Assembly (NCBI RefSeq): GCF_022288725.1
Contig: NZ_JAKNTA010000011.1
Location: 1-64,000, forward strand
DNA from: Kitasatospora sp. A2-31
Lineage (GTDB): Bacteria; Actinomycetota; Actinomycetes; Streptomycetales; Streptomycetaceae
Direction of reading: 5' to 3'
Length of the DNA: 64,000 nucleotides
Part shown: piece by piece, positions 43,045-52,600 of the stretch
Layout of the letters: each line of letters begins with the position of its first letter
How positions within the stretch are numbered: position 1 is the stretch's first letter
Notes under the pieces: model-generated
What the model was told of the DNA's origin: nothing
Seen by the model: only the letters and a program-made list of their open reading frames with translations
Databases searched by the model: none
Made by a program: the position numbers and the translations under genes

Positions 43045-44606
43045 GCACCCTCGCCGTGGGCGGCGTGCCGGACGCGGCCCTTCCTGCGGGTGCGCCGGGA
43101 ACGCCCGGCGGGGAGGGCACCCTCGTCGTCGACCTGCTCGATGCGGCTGCCGCCGCCCGCCCCGCCGCGCCGGCCGTCCGGGACGCGAACGGCGTCTGGA
43201 CCTACGCCGAACTGGCCTGCGCCAGCCGCACGGCAGCCGCCTGGTTGCGCGGACCCGGCGGTGTCTCGCCGGGTGACCGCGTGGTCCTGCGGCTGGGCAA
43301 CCGGCGGGAGTTCGCCGCCCTCTACTACGGCGTGCTGCGCGCCGGCGCCGTCGCGGTGCCGCTGAACCCGGAGATGAGGTCCTTCGTGCTGCGCGGGGTG
43401 CTCGCCGACGCCGCGCCCGCCGTCGTGGTGCTCGACCCGTCCGAGGGGGAGCCGGTCCGCGAGACGGTCGCCGCCTGCGGCGCCCGGTCGGCCGGGCCCG
43501 CCGAGCTGCTGGCCCACGGCGGCGCGCAGGCCCGCGGCGAGCCGGCCGACACCGACGTCACCGCCGACGCGGTCGCCCAGCTGATCTACACCTCCGGCAG
43601 CACCTCGGCGCCCAAGGGCGTGGTCTGCACCCACCGCCAGGTGGTCTTCGCCGCCCGGGCGATCGCCCGCCGCCTCGCGTACCGGCCGGACGACGTGGTG
43701 CTCGCCGCGCTGCCGCTCTCCTTCGACTACGGCCTCTACCAGCTCCTGCTCGCCGCGATCGGCGGCGCCGAGGTGGTGCTGGCGGACGCGGCCGCGCCGG
43801 TGCGGGTGCTGACCGCGCTGCGCGAGCACCGGGCCACCGTCGTCCCGGTGGTTCCCTCACTGGCCGAGATGCTGTGCCGGCTCGCGGCCCGCGGCACGCC
43901 CCCGGAGCACGTCCGGCTGTTCACCAACACCGGGGCCGCCCTGGCCGGTTCGACCGTCGAGGCGCTGCGCGCCGGCTTCCCGGGCGCGGCCGTGGTGGCG
44001 ATGTACGGGATCACCGAGTGCAAGCGGGTGACGATCGCGGAGCCGGACGCCGACCGCGAACGCCCCGGCTCGGTGGGCCGGGCGCTGGACGGCACCACGG
44101 TCGAGGTCCTCGACGAGCGGGGCCGCGCGCTGCCGCCGGGCGAGGTGGGCGAGATCGTCGTCGGCGGCCCGCACGTGATGTCCGGCTACTGGAACGCGCC
44201 CGAGCTGACCGCCCACCGCTACCGTCCCGACCCGGGCTCCGGTCGGATCCGGCTGCACACCGGCGACCACGGCCGGCTGGACGAGGACGGGCACCTCTAC
44301 TTCGCCGGGCGCCTCGACGACCAGTTCAAGCGGCGTGGCGTCCGGATGGGGACGCCCGAGATCGAGGCCGCCGCGCTGGACGTGCCGGGTGTCCGGGCGG
44401 CCGCCGCGCTGCCGCCCCGGGACGGTCACGACCTGCGGCTGGTCGTGACCGGCGACGACGGCCTGAGCGCGCGCCTGGTCCTCGACGGCCTGGAGCAGCG
44501 GCTGGAGCCGGCGAAGGTGCCCGCCGTCTGCCGGATCCTCGCCCGGATGCCGCTCACCCCCAACGGCAAGATCGACCGGAAGGCGCTGGAGACCGATGCG
44601 CACTGA
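43041..44606 (+). CDS. AMP-dependent acyl/aminoacyl ligase
   Basis: A 521-residue free-standing adenylation enzyme. Core motifs: A3 LIYTSGSTSAPKGVVCTHRQ, A4/A5 region LPLSFDYGLYQLL and AMYGITECKRVTIAEP, A7 LHTGDHGRLDEDGHLYFAGR, A8 DDQFKRRGVRMGTPEIE and A10 Lys in LTPNGKIDRKAL. The A8 loop and closing NGKIDRKAL are as in carrier-protein-loading enzymes. The ECKR after GIT is reminiscent of ligases in the ScoC/acyl-ACP synthetase group. It could load a carboxylic or amino acid on the carrier protein at 46071. The ATG at 43041 overlaps the previous stop (ATGA), and the stop overlaps the decarboxylase start by 11 bp. Confidence 0.88.
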   Translation: MSTLAVGGVPDAALPAGAPGTPGGEGTLVVDLLDAAAAARPAAPAVRDANGVWTYAELACASRTAAAWLRGPGGVSPGDRVVLRLGNRREFAALYYGVLRAGAVAVPLNPEMRSFVLRGVLADAAPAVVVLDPSEGEPVRETVAACGARSAGPAELLAHGGAQARGEPADTDVTADAVAQLIYTSGSTSAPKGVVCTHRQVVFAARAIARRLAYRPDDVVLAALPLSFDYGLYQLLLAAIGGAEVVLADAAAPVRVLTALREHRATVVPVVPSLAEMLCRLAARGTPPEHVRLFTNTGAALAGSTVEALRAGFPGAAVVAMYGITECKRVTIAEPDADRERPGSVGRALDGTTVEVLDERGRALPPGEVGEIVVGGPHVMSGYWNAPELTAHRYRPDPGSGRIRLHTGDHGRLDEDGHLYFAGRLDDQFKRRGVRMGTPEIEAAALDVPGVRAAAALPPRDGHDLRLVVTGDDGLSARLVLDGLEQRLEPAKVPAVCRILARMPLTPNGKIDRKALETDAH

Positions 44607-46065
44607 CCACTCCCCCGGCCCCGGAACGACCGCCGCCCCCGGGCGGGTGCCCGCCGGGGGAGCGCCCGCCGAGAAGCCGCCCGCCGAGGTGCTTCGGCTC
44701 GCCGAGGACGCGCTGGCGGCCGAGCTGGTGCACCGCTACGGCAGTCCGCTGTACGTCTACGACCTGGACCGGGTCACCCGGGCCGCCGCCGACCTGCGCG
44801 CGGCCCTGCCCGAACGCGCCCGGCTGTACTACTCGTTGAAGGCGAACCCGCACCCCGAGCTGGTCCGCACCCTGCGCACGGCCGGCTGCCTCCCGGAGAT
44901 CTGCTCGACCGGCGAGCTGGCCGCCGCGCTGTCGGCCGGCTTCGAAGGGGCCGACTGCCTCTACGGCGGCCCGGGCAAGACCGCCCAGGAGCTGCGCGAG
45001 GCGCTGGCGGCCGGGGTGCGCACCTTCTCCGTCGAGTCGCCGGCCGACCTGCGCCGGGTCGGCGCCGAGGCCCGGGCCCTCGGGGTCACCGCGCGCTGCC
45101 TGTTGCGGATCAACGGCACCGGCGCGGGTGCGGGCGTCGGCCTGCGGATGACCGGCGGGGCCTCCCAGTTCGGCCACGACATCGCGGACGGTCTGCCGGA
45201 CCTCGCCGAATTCACCGTGGCGGGAACGGAGTTGTGCGGCCTGCACTTCTTCCCGCTGACCAACGCGGCCGACCCGGCGGGGCTGCTCGCCGAGGCGGTC
45301 GCCTCGATCCGCACGGCCGCGGCACTGGAGGCCCACTGGGGCCTGCCGCTGCGGATGCTCGACCTCGGCGGCGGTTTCGCCTGCCCGTACGCGGCACCGG
45401 GCGAGCGGCCGCACTACCAGGCGCTGCGCGAACCGCTGACGGCCGCGCTGGACGAGCACCTGCCGGGCTGGCGGGAGCGGTTGGAGCTGGCCTTCGAGTC
45501 CGGCCGGTACCTCGTGGGCGACAGCGGGCGGCTGATCTGCACCGTCACCGAGGTCAAGGAGAGCCGGGGCACCGCGTACGGCGTGCTGGACAGCGGGATC
45601 AACCACCTCGGCGGGCTCTCCGGCGTCGGCCGGCTGCCCTCGCTGCGCGCCGAACCGCTGCGCCTCGCCGGTTCGGCCGCCGTCGCCGACGGGGCGGTCG
45701 GGACCCGCCGGGTGGCGCTGGTCGGACCGCTCTGCACTCCCGCCGACGTGATCAGCCGGGCCGCCGAGACCGTCCCCCCGCTGGCGGGCGACCTGCTGGC
45801 CGTGCCCAACGTCGGCGCGTACGGCGCCACCGCGAGCCTGCTCGGTTTCCTCAGCCGCCCGGCCCCGGTCGAGGTCACGGTGCGGGACGGCCGGGTGGTC
45901 GGCGCGGACCGCCTCGCCCTCAGGCGCGAGCCGGTGCCCGGTCACCGCACCACCGGGCCCGTCGATCACCCCACCGGGCACCGCCCCGCCGAACACGGCC
46001 AGGCCGAGAGCCACCCCACCGAGCACCACCCCGCAGCACACCACCCCACCGACATGAGGAGCTGA
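44596..46065 (+). CDS. PLP-dependent decarboxylase, fold type III (LysA/ornithine decarboxylase-like)
   Basis: A 489-residue decarboxylase of the alanine-racemase fold. The PLP Lys is in ARLYYSLKANPHPELV; the phosphate-binding glycines are in LDLGGGFACPY; GSP at the start (GSPLYVYDLDRV), ESGRYLVGDSGRL and the C-terminal active-site segment VGPLCTPADVIS are typical. Family members decarboxylate diaminopimelate, ornithine, arginine or carboxynorspermidine. Related proteins in NRPS clusters act on unusual amino acids. After about residue 450 comes a His/Pro/Thr-rich tail with ten or so His (TGHRPAEHGQAESHPTEHHP), absent from the family and possibly metal-binding. The start overlaps the ligase gene; the carrier-protein gene begins five bases after its stop. 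Confidence 0.88.
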   Translation: MRTDHSPGPGTTAAPGRVPAGGAPAEKPPAEVLRLAEDALAAELVHRYGSPLYVYDLDRVTRAAADLRAALPERARLYYSLKANPHPELVRTLRTAGCLPEICSTGELAAALSAGFEGADCLYGGPGKTAQELREALAAGVRTFSVESPADLRRVGAEARALGVTARCLLRINGTGAGAGVGLRMTGGASQFGHDIADGLPDLAEFTVAGTELCGLHFFPLTNAADPAGLLAEAVASIRTAAALEAHWGLPLRMLDLGGGFACPYAAPGERPHYQALREPLTAALDEHLPGWRERLELAFESGRYLVGDSGRLICTVTEVKESRGTAYGVLDSGINHLGGLSGVGRLPSLRAEPLRLAGSAAVADGAVGTRRVALVGPLCTPADVISRAAETVPPLAGDLLAVPNVGAYGATASLLGFLSRPAPVEVTVRDGRVVGADRLALRREPVPGHRTTGPVDHPTGHRPAEHGQAESHPTEHHPAAHHPTDMRS

Positions 46066-46070
46066 ACACC

Positions 46071-46340
46071 GTGACCGCGAAGACCAGTTGGGACGAGCGC
46101 TACGAGGCCGTCCTGACCGACCTGATGCCCCGGCTCGCCGAGGAACGGCCGCTGCCCGCCGACCGCGAGCTGCGCACCGCCGGGCTCGACTCGATGGCCA
46201 CCGTCGAACTGCTGGTGCGGCTCGAGGAGGCCTACCAGGTGGCCATCCCCGACGAGGAGTTGAGCCCGGAGGCCTTCGAGACCGTGGGCAGCCTGTGGGC
46301 CGTGGTCGCCGGGCAGCTGGACGCCGCCGACCGGCGCTGA
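46071..46340 (+). CDS. Free-standing acyl/peptidyl carrier protein
   Basis: An 89-residue carrier protein with the phosphopantetheine Ser in TAGLDSMATVELLVRLEEAY, followed by the helix III segment ETVGSLWAVV. The GTG at 46071 has GAGGAG upstream within the end of the decarboxylase gene, so the two are coupled. It is the likely platform on which the neighbouring ligase, oxygenase, decarboxylase and KAS III-like enzyme act. Confidence 0.9.
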   Translation: MTAKTSWDERYEAVLTDLMPRLAEERPLPADRELRTAGLDSMATVELLVRLEEAYQVAIPDEELSPEAFETVGSLWAVVAGQLDAADRR

Positions 46341-46403
46341 CCGCCCGCCGGCCGGCCCTCACCGGCCGGCCGCCCCCGAACACTTCGAGAAAGGCTGACA
46401 CCT

Positions 46404-47426
46404 GTGCCGGTTTCACCGGACATCGAGATCTCGGCACCGGACCTGGTGCTGACCGGGGCCGAGAGCGCCGCGACCGAACGGGTCGCCGCACTGCTCTGCG
46501 GCCCGCCGCAGGCCCTGGTCGACGAGCCCGCCTGGGTGGCGGAGGCCCGTGAACGCTGGGAGGACCTGCCCTCCCGGCTGCGGCGCGCCCTGCGCGCCTT
46601 CCGCCGCGACCCCGGACCGGGCGGCGCGCTGCTGGTGCGCGGCCTCCCGGTCGCGGCGCCCGCGCTCGGCCGCACACCACTGACCGGCGGCTCGGTGCAG
46701 CGCACGGCCACCGTGCCGGCCGCGGTGCTGATGCTCGCCGCGTGCGGGCTCGGCGACCCGGCCGCCTTCCGCCCGGAGAAGACCGGGGCGCTGGTGCAGG
46801 ACGTCGTCCCGGTCCCGGGGCAGGAGGAGTTCCAGGGCAACGCGGGCTCGGTGCTGCTCACGTTCCACAACGAGAACGCCTTCCACCCGCACCGGCCGGA
46901 CTTCGTCATGCTGCTCTGCCTGCGCGCCGACCCGGACGGGCTCGCCGGACTGCGCACCTCCTGTGTGCGCGAGGTGCTGCCGCTGCTGGACGAACGGACC
47001 CGCCGGGACCTGCGGCGCCCGGAGTTCCGCACCGCGCCGCCGCCCTCCTTCGGCGCCACCGACGGCCCCGCCGAGCCGCACCCGGTCCTCGGCGGCGCAC
47101 CCGAGGACCCGGACCTGCGGGTGGACATGGCCGCCACCGAGCCCCTGACCGAACGGGCCGCGGCCGCGCTGGACGAGCTCCAGCGGCTCTTCGAGCGCAC
47201 CGCCCGGACCGTCCGGCTGGAACCCGGCGACCTGGCCGTCGTCGACAACCGGATCGCCGTGCACGGGCGCACCGCGTTCAGTCCCCGGTTCGACGGTACC
47301 GACCGGTGGCTCCAGCGCACCTTCGTGCTCGCCGATCTGCGCCGCTCGCGCGCCCACCGGGCGGGCGACGGCTACGTGCTGGCCGACCCGGCCGTCCCGG
47401 CCGACCTCGCCGGGCCGACCGCCTGA
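46404..47426 (+). CDS. Fe(II)/2-oxoglutarate oxygenase, TauD/clavaminate-synthase-like
   Basis: A 340-residue non-heme iron oxygenase. The iron triad is visible: HxE in LTFHNENAFHPHRPDFVMLL and the distal His in VVDNRIAVHGRTAF. The 2-oxoglutarate Arg is probably in RWLQRTFVLADL. The pattern FHNENAFH...LLCLRADP resembles asparagine and arginine beta-hydroxylases (AsnO/VioC group), so beta-hydroxylation of an amino acid, free or on a carrier, is the first guess; desaturation or halogen-free cyclisation is possible. The GTG at 46404 follows GAAAGG. It lies between the carrier-protein gene and the heme-enzyme gene. Confidence 0.88.
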   Translation: MPVSPDIEISAPDLVLTGAESAATERVAALLCGPPQALVDEPAWVAEARERWEDLPSRLRRALRAFRRDPGPGGALLVRGLPVAAPALGRTPLTGGSVQRTATVPAAVLMLAACGLGDPAAFRPEKTGALVQDVVPVPGQEEFQGNAGSVLLTFHNENAFHPHRPDFVMLLCLRADPDGLAGLRTSCVREVLPLLDERTRRDLRRPEFRTAPPPSFGATDGPAEPHPVLGGAPEDPDLRVDMAATEPLTERAAAALDELQRLFERTARTVRLEPGDLAVVDNRIAVHGRTAFSPRFDGTDRWLQRTFVLADLRRSRAHRAGDGYVLADPAVPADLAGPTA

Positions 47427-47591
47427 CGGCCGGTCCACCGCGGCCCTCCGACCCACTCCCGCAGCCTGGCCGGCGCGGACCTCCCGGTCCGCGCCCGGCC
47501 GGGCTGTGCCGTCCTGCCCGCAGGCAGCCGCCCGCGGGCACCGCCCCACCGGGCCGTTCCCGGCCCGGCCGACCACCGAACGGAACGCCCC

Positions 47592-48902
47592 GTGACCACC
47601 GCCCTCTCCCCGGCCCCTGCCACCGGCCCGGCCGCTACGCCCGCCGCCGATGCGGCCCAGGCCGCCGACCCGGCGCCGCCGGCCCGGACGTCCATACCGG
47701 GCAACGCCCCCACGGCCGCAGCCACCACCGCCCCCGACCCCGGTCCCGCACCCACCGTCGACCCGGCCCGCGCGCCCGGTGTCGGCGGCCCGAGCCTGGC
47801 CGCCGCCCGGCCGGACCGGGCCGACGCCGACCCGCGCCGCGCGCTGGACGAGCTGGCGCGCTGGCAGGCCGAAGGCCGGGCTGCCGACCGGTTCCCCTAC
47901 CAAGCGGTGCTCGGCCACTACCGGGCGGTCGGCAAGAACTCGGTCGGCCCGGAGCTGCTGACGGCCCTGCGCGCCGTCCAACCGCCCCGCGCCGGGACGG
48001 CCGACCCGGCGGAGCGGCTGCTCGCGGACTGGCTGCCCCAGGTGGTGGACGGCCGGGACGGCGACTACGACAGCTATCTGGGCAGCCCGGTCTACGCCTC
48101 GACAGCGATGACCGGGGCGGGCACGGCGCGGGTGATCACCGCCCTGCTCGCCGACGTGGTGGCCGTGGAGGCCGCCACGCTCGCCGGGGCTCCCGCCGGA
48201 CTGGCCCGCACCCGGGCCGCGCTGCGCGCCCTCACCGCGGCGGCCGGACTCCCGGCCGAGCACGGCGCCCCGGCGGAGCCGGCCGAGCTCGTCCGCGCCT
48301 GCGCCGAGGCGGTCGCCGCGGCACGGGCCGCGGTGCCGGCCGACGTGCTCCGCGCCGTGGAACTGACGCTGACACCGACCACCACGAGCCACGACGAGCA
48401 GATGTTCATCCGGGTGATCCAGATCTTCGAGGCGGTCTTCGCCGCGGTCGCCGACGCCGTGCGGGCGGCCACCAAGGCCGTGGCCGCCGGCCGGACCGGG
48501 GCGGCGCGGGAGCTGCTGGCGGGGGCCGCCGAACAGGTGGCCGGGACGTCAGCGGTGTTCCGGGTCCTGACCACGATGCCCAGGGACGCCTTCGCGGTGA
48601 TCCGGGCCAACACCGACGGGCGGAGCGCCGTGCAGTCCCGGGCGTACCGAACCGTCGAGCGGTCCTGCCCGGCGCTGCACCGCGCAGTGCTGGACAGCAG
48701 CCTTCCGCAGGACGAACTCCACCCCGTCATGGCGCAGTTGGACGACGCGTGGGGGGCGATGAAGCGCACCCACTGGGGCATCACGATGAAGATCATCGGT
48801 CAGGTGCGCGGCACCGGAGGCACCGCCGGTGCCTCCTACCTCCGCGAGGCCGCCGAGGCCCGGCTCTTCCCCGACCTCGACCGGGCCCACCAGGGCGGCT
48901 GA
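47592..48902 (+). CDS. Heme-dependent oxygenase of the TDO/PrnB superfamily
   Basis: A 436-residue protein. After an Ala/Pro-rich N-terminus (about 85 residues), two segments match histidine-ligated heme aromatic oxygenases: TSHDEQMFIRVIQIFEAVF, like the distal-pocket HDE...F helix of tryptophan 2,3-dioxygenase, and MKRTHWGITMKIIGQVRGTG followed by GTAGASYLREA, like the proximal segment with the axial His and the GTGG(S/T)xGxxYL loop. The central TTMPRDAFAVIRAN and YRTVERSCP are not from canonical TDO, and I associate them with the PrnB/DUF1864 branch. It may oxidise an aromatic or other amino acid for the peptide. The GTG at 47592 has only a weak ribosome site. It ends the first operon. Confidence 0.75.
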   Translation: MTTALSPAPATGPAATPAADAAQAADPAPPARTSIPGNAPTAAATTAPDPGPAPTVDPARAPGVGGPSLAAARPDRADADPRRALDELARWQAEGRAADRFPYQAVLGHYRAVGKNSVGPELLTALRAVQPPRAGTADPAERLLADWLPQVVDGRDGDYDSYLGSPVYASTAMTGAGTARVITALLADVVAVEAATLAGAPAGLARTRAALRALTAAAGLPAEHGAPAEPAELVRACAEAVAAARAAVPADVLRAVELTLTPTTTSHDEQMFIRVIQIFEAVFAAVADAVRAATKAVAAGRTGAARELLAGAAEQVAGTSAVFRVLTTMPRDAFAVIRANTDGRSAVQSRAYRTVERSCPALHRAVLDSSLPQDELHPVMAQLDDAWGAMKRTHWGITMKIIGQVRGTGGTAGASYLREAAEARLFPDLDRAHQGG

Positions 48903-49023
48903 GGGCCACCACTCGCACGGCCGGGCCCGCACCGGCTCCCGCCAGGGGTCCTGGGCCCGGGCTCCCGGCTCCCGGCGCCGGCCCCCGGTTCCCGGCCCCC
49001 GGCTCCCGTACCGGGCCGAGGGC

Positions 49024-49085
49024 TTCAGCCGGCGTTCAGTGAGCCGCCAGCGAGCCGTCGGCACGTCGTCCGTACGGCGCCAGTC
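49024..49085 (+). promoter_or_regulatory. SARP-type operator array upstream of NRPS operon
   Basis: Heptamers in 11-bp register: TTCAGCC (49024), TTCAGTG (49035), GCCAGCG (49046), weak GTCGGCA (49057) and GTCCGTA (49068), and GCCAGTC (49079). The core TTCAGTG is identical to the best copy of the 41710-41771 array. It lies 204-265 bp before the MbtH gene, nearly the same distance as in the first operon. The rest of the 386-bp gap (48903-49288) contains ggctcccgg-type low-complexity repeats at 48960-49015 and no gene. Confidence 0.65.
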
Positions 49086-49288
49086 CGGGGCCGGTCCCGC
49101 GCCGGTGAGCCGCCGGTGGGGCGCCGGAACCGCATCCGCCTCCGCCCAGCCCGGGCCCAGGACGCGGTCAGGGCGGAACGACAGCATCGATGACAGGTCG
49201 GCCCGCCCGTACGGCCCCGCAGCGGCCGGCGACCGGGGCCCCTCACCGGAACCACCGGAACACCCATCCATCGGATCGGAGCACAGCC

Positions 49289-49534
49289 ATGAGCAACGAG
49301 GACACCACCGTCTACCAGGTCGTCGTCAACCACGAGGAGCAGTACTCGATCTGGCCCGCCGACCGGGACCTGCCGGCCGGCTGGCGCGCCGAGGGCACCC
49401 GGGGCGAGAAGGCGCACTGCCTGGCCCACATCGACGAGGTGTGGACCGACATGCGGCCGCTCAGCCTGCGCCTGGCGATGGCGCAGCAGGCCGCCGCGGC
49501 CGCCGAGGCCGACGCGGTCCCGGCCGCCGGCTGA
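49289..49534 (+). CDS. MbtH-like NRPS accessory protein
   Basis: An 81-residue MbtH-family protein that binds adenylation domains and supports their folding and activity. The signature NHEEQYSIWPADRDLPAGWR, then EGTRGEKAHCLAHIDEVWTD and MRPLSL, is complete. The last 15 residues are an Ala-rich extension. The ATG at 49289 matches the usual family start. It is the first gene of the NRPS operon, 79 bp before the first synthetase. Confidence 0.97.
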   Translation: MSNEDTTVYQVVVNHEEQYSIWPADRDLPAGWRAEGTRGEKAHCLAHIDEVWTDMRPLSLRLAMAQQAAAAAEADAVPAAG

Positions 49535-49613
49535 GCGGGCAGCGGCCGGCCGGACCGGCCGCCGACAACGGCAGACACAGGGCATCGGACACCGAACGGT
49601 GAGGGAAGAACGC

Positions 49614-52600
49614 GTGGACCCGCGACTAGAGCACCAGGACTGGATCTCGGCGATCGCCGCCACCGCGGCGGCGGATCCGGACCGCACGGCCTTCGAGTTC
49701 TCCGGGAGGGAGGACGCACCGGCCGAGCGCCTGAGCTACGGACAGCTCGACCGCCGCGCCCGGGCCGTCGCCGCCCGGCTCCGGCGGCTCGGTCTGACCG
49801 ACCGTCCGGTGCTGCTGCTCCAGCCGCCGGGCCTGGACTACGTGATCTCCTTCGTCGGCTGCCTGTACGCGCGGGCCGTCGCGGTGCCGGTGTACCCGCC
49901 CACCCGCCGGCCGCGCTCGCTGGAGCGGCTGGTCGACATCGTCGCGGACTGCGGGGCGACGGTGGCGCTGACCACCGCCGCCGTCCGCGACCGGCTGCTG
50001 CCCGGCGACCCGGACGGCGCGGTGATGGACGTGCTGCGGCTGCTGGCGTCCGACCGGGTGCCCGAGGAGGAGGCGGAGGGCTGGGTGCGCCCGGAGGTCG
50101 GCGCCAACACCGTGGCGTTCCTCCAGTACACCTCCGGCTCCACCTCGGCCCCGCGCGGCGTGGTGCTGACGCACGGCAACCTGCTGCACAACTCGGCGCT
50201 GATCCAGCGGGCCTTCCGCACCACCGGCAGCACCCGCGGCATGTCCTGGCTGCCGCTCTTCCACGACATGGGCCTGATCGGCGGCATGCTCCAGCCGCTG
50301 TACTACGCCGGCTCCTGCTCGCTGATGGCGCCCACCGCCTTCGCCCAGGACCCGCTGCGCTGGCTGCGCGAGATCAGCCGCACCCGGGCGACGGTCAGCG
50401 GCGGACCCAACTTCGCCTACGACCTCTGCGCCGACCTGGCCACCCCCGAGGTGCTGGCCGGGCTCGACCTGAGCAGCTGGGAGGTGGCGTTCAACGGTGC
50501 CGAGCCGGTGCGTGCCGAAACCTTCCGGCGGTTCGCCGCCGCCTACGCCCCGGCGGGCTTCCGGGCCGAGGCCTTCACCCCGTGCTACGGGCTGGCCGAG
50601 GCCACGCTGATCGTCTCCTGCAAGCCGCACGGCACCGCGCCGGCCCGTTACGCGGCCCCGAACTCCCTGCTCGCCGGCGCCGCGGTCACCGGGGCCGGTG
50701 CACCCGGCCCCGCCGACCCGAGCGGCGGCATCGCCGGGAGCACCGAGCTCGTCAGCAGCGGGCGCCCGGACGCCTCCCAGCGGCTGGAGATCGTCGACCC
50801 GGTGACCCGCCGGCCGGTGCCGGCCGGCGCGATCGGCGAGATCTGGCTGTCCGGCCCGAGCGTGGCCCAGGGCTACTGGAACCGTCCGGAGCACAGCGCC
50901 GCCACGTTCGGTGCCCGCCTCGCAGCCGACGACGCCGGGGGTGCCGGTGGGCCCGGAGGTGCCGACGGTGCCGCCTTCCTCCGCACCGGCGACCTGGGCC
51001 TGCTGCACGAGGGCGAGCTGTACGTCACCGGGCGGCTCAAGGACCTCGTCATCGTCCGCGGCCGCAACCACTACCCGCAGGACATCGAGCAGACCGTCGC
51101 CGCCGTCCACCCCGCGCTGCGCGCCAACTGCGGCGCCGCCGTCCAGGTCGAACTGGCCGGCTCCGCCGAGCTGGTGATCGTCCAGGAGGTGGCGCGCGAC
51201 CACCAGGACGGCGATCTGCCGACACTCGCCCGCGCGGTGCGCGAGGCGGTCGCCGAGTCGCACGGGGTGCGGCCGGCCGCGGTGGTGCTGATCCGCGCCG
51301 CGACGCTGCCCCGCACGTCCAGCGGCAAGGTGCAGCGCCACGTGTGCGCCGCCTCCTACCGCGAGGGGAGCCTCGCCGCGCTCGCCCACAACGGCCGTCC
51401 GCAGGGCACCGCGGACGAGCGGGCGGCGGAGCTGGACGCCCAGGCGCTGCGGGCGGCCGCCCCGGCGGAGCGTCCGGCCCTGCTGCTGGCCGCGCTGCGT
51501 GCGCTGCTCGGCGCCCGGCTCGGGCTGGCCCCCGAGGAGCTGGCGCCCGGACAGCGGCTCGCCGAGCTGGGCCTGGACTCGCTCGGCGCCGTCCGGCTGC
51601 GGCACGAGCTGCGCGCCGCCCTGGGCGTCGACCTGGGGCTGACCGAAGCGCTCGCCCTGGACCTGGCCGGGCTGGCCGGGCTGCTCGCCGGGCGCCTCGA
51701 CGAGGCGCCCGCGGAAGCCCCGGAGTCCACCGCGCCCGGCGCGCCCGACCCGGCCACCGAGCCCGGCGACCACCCGCTCTCCCCCAACCAGGCCGCGCTG
51801 CGGCTGCTGCACCTGATCGCCCCGGAGAGCCCCGCCTACCTGGTCTCCGCCGCCTTCCGGGTGCACGGCGGACTCGACCCGGCCGCCCTGCGCACCGCCC
51901 TCGCCGGCCTGGCCCGGCGGCACGCCGTGCTGCGCAGCACCTTCCCGGGCACCGCGTCCGGTCCGGTGCAGCGGGTGCACGCCGAGCTCCCGCCCGTCTT
52001 CGAGCAGGTCGACGCCGCCGGCTGGAACGCGGCCGAGCTCGCCGAGCGCCTGACCGCCGCGGCCGAGCAGCCCTTCGACCTGGAGACGGGACCGCTGCTG
52101 CGGGCCCGGCTGTTCACCGGCGCCGAGGACGGCGACCGGCTGGTGCTGACCGCCCACCACCTGGTGGCCGACCTCTGGTCGCTCTCCCTGCTGCTGGAGG
52201 AGCTGGCCGCCGACTACCCGGCGGCGCTGCGCGGCGAGCCGGTCGGACGCGCCGCGAACACCGCCGCCGCCCCGTTCGCGGCCTTCGCCCGCCGGCAGGC
52301 CGCGCTGCCCACCACCCCCGCCGGGCAGCGCCGGCTGGAGAGCTGGCGCACCGCGCTGGCCGGCGTCCGGACCGGCACGACGCTCCCCGCCGACCTGCCG
52401 CGGCCCGAGCGCCAGCGGATGCGCGGCGCGGCCGTGCCGCTGACGGTGGACGCCGCCACCACCGAGGCGTTGACGGCGCTGGCCCGGCGCGAGGGCAGCA
52501 CGCTGTACGTCGTCCTGCTGGCCGCCTTCCAGCTGCTGCTGGCCCGCTGCACCGGGGAGTCGGACGTGGTGGTCGGCTCGCCGACGCACGGCCGTACCGA

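Noticed and set aside
46404..47426. Assignment of the TauD-like enzyme as an isonitrile-forming ScoE homologue
   Set aside because: Ligase, carrier protein and TauD-like gene recall that pathway, but the HNE...CLRADP pattern fits amino-acid hydroxylases better, and the dehydratase and thioesterase of the isonitrile set are missing.
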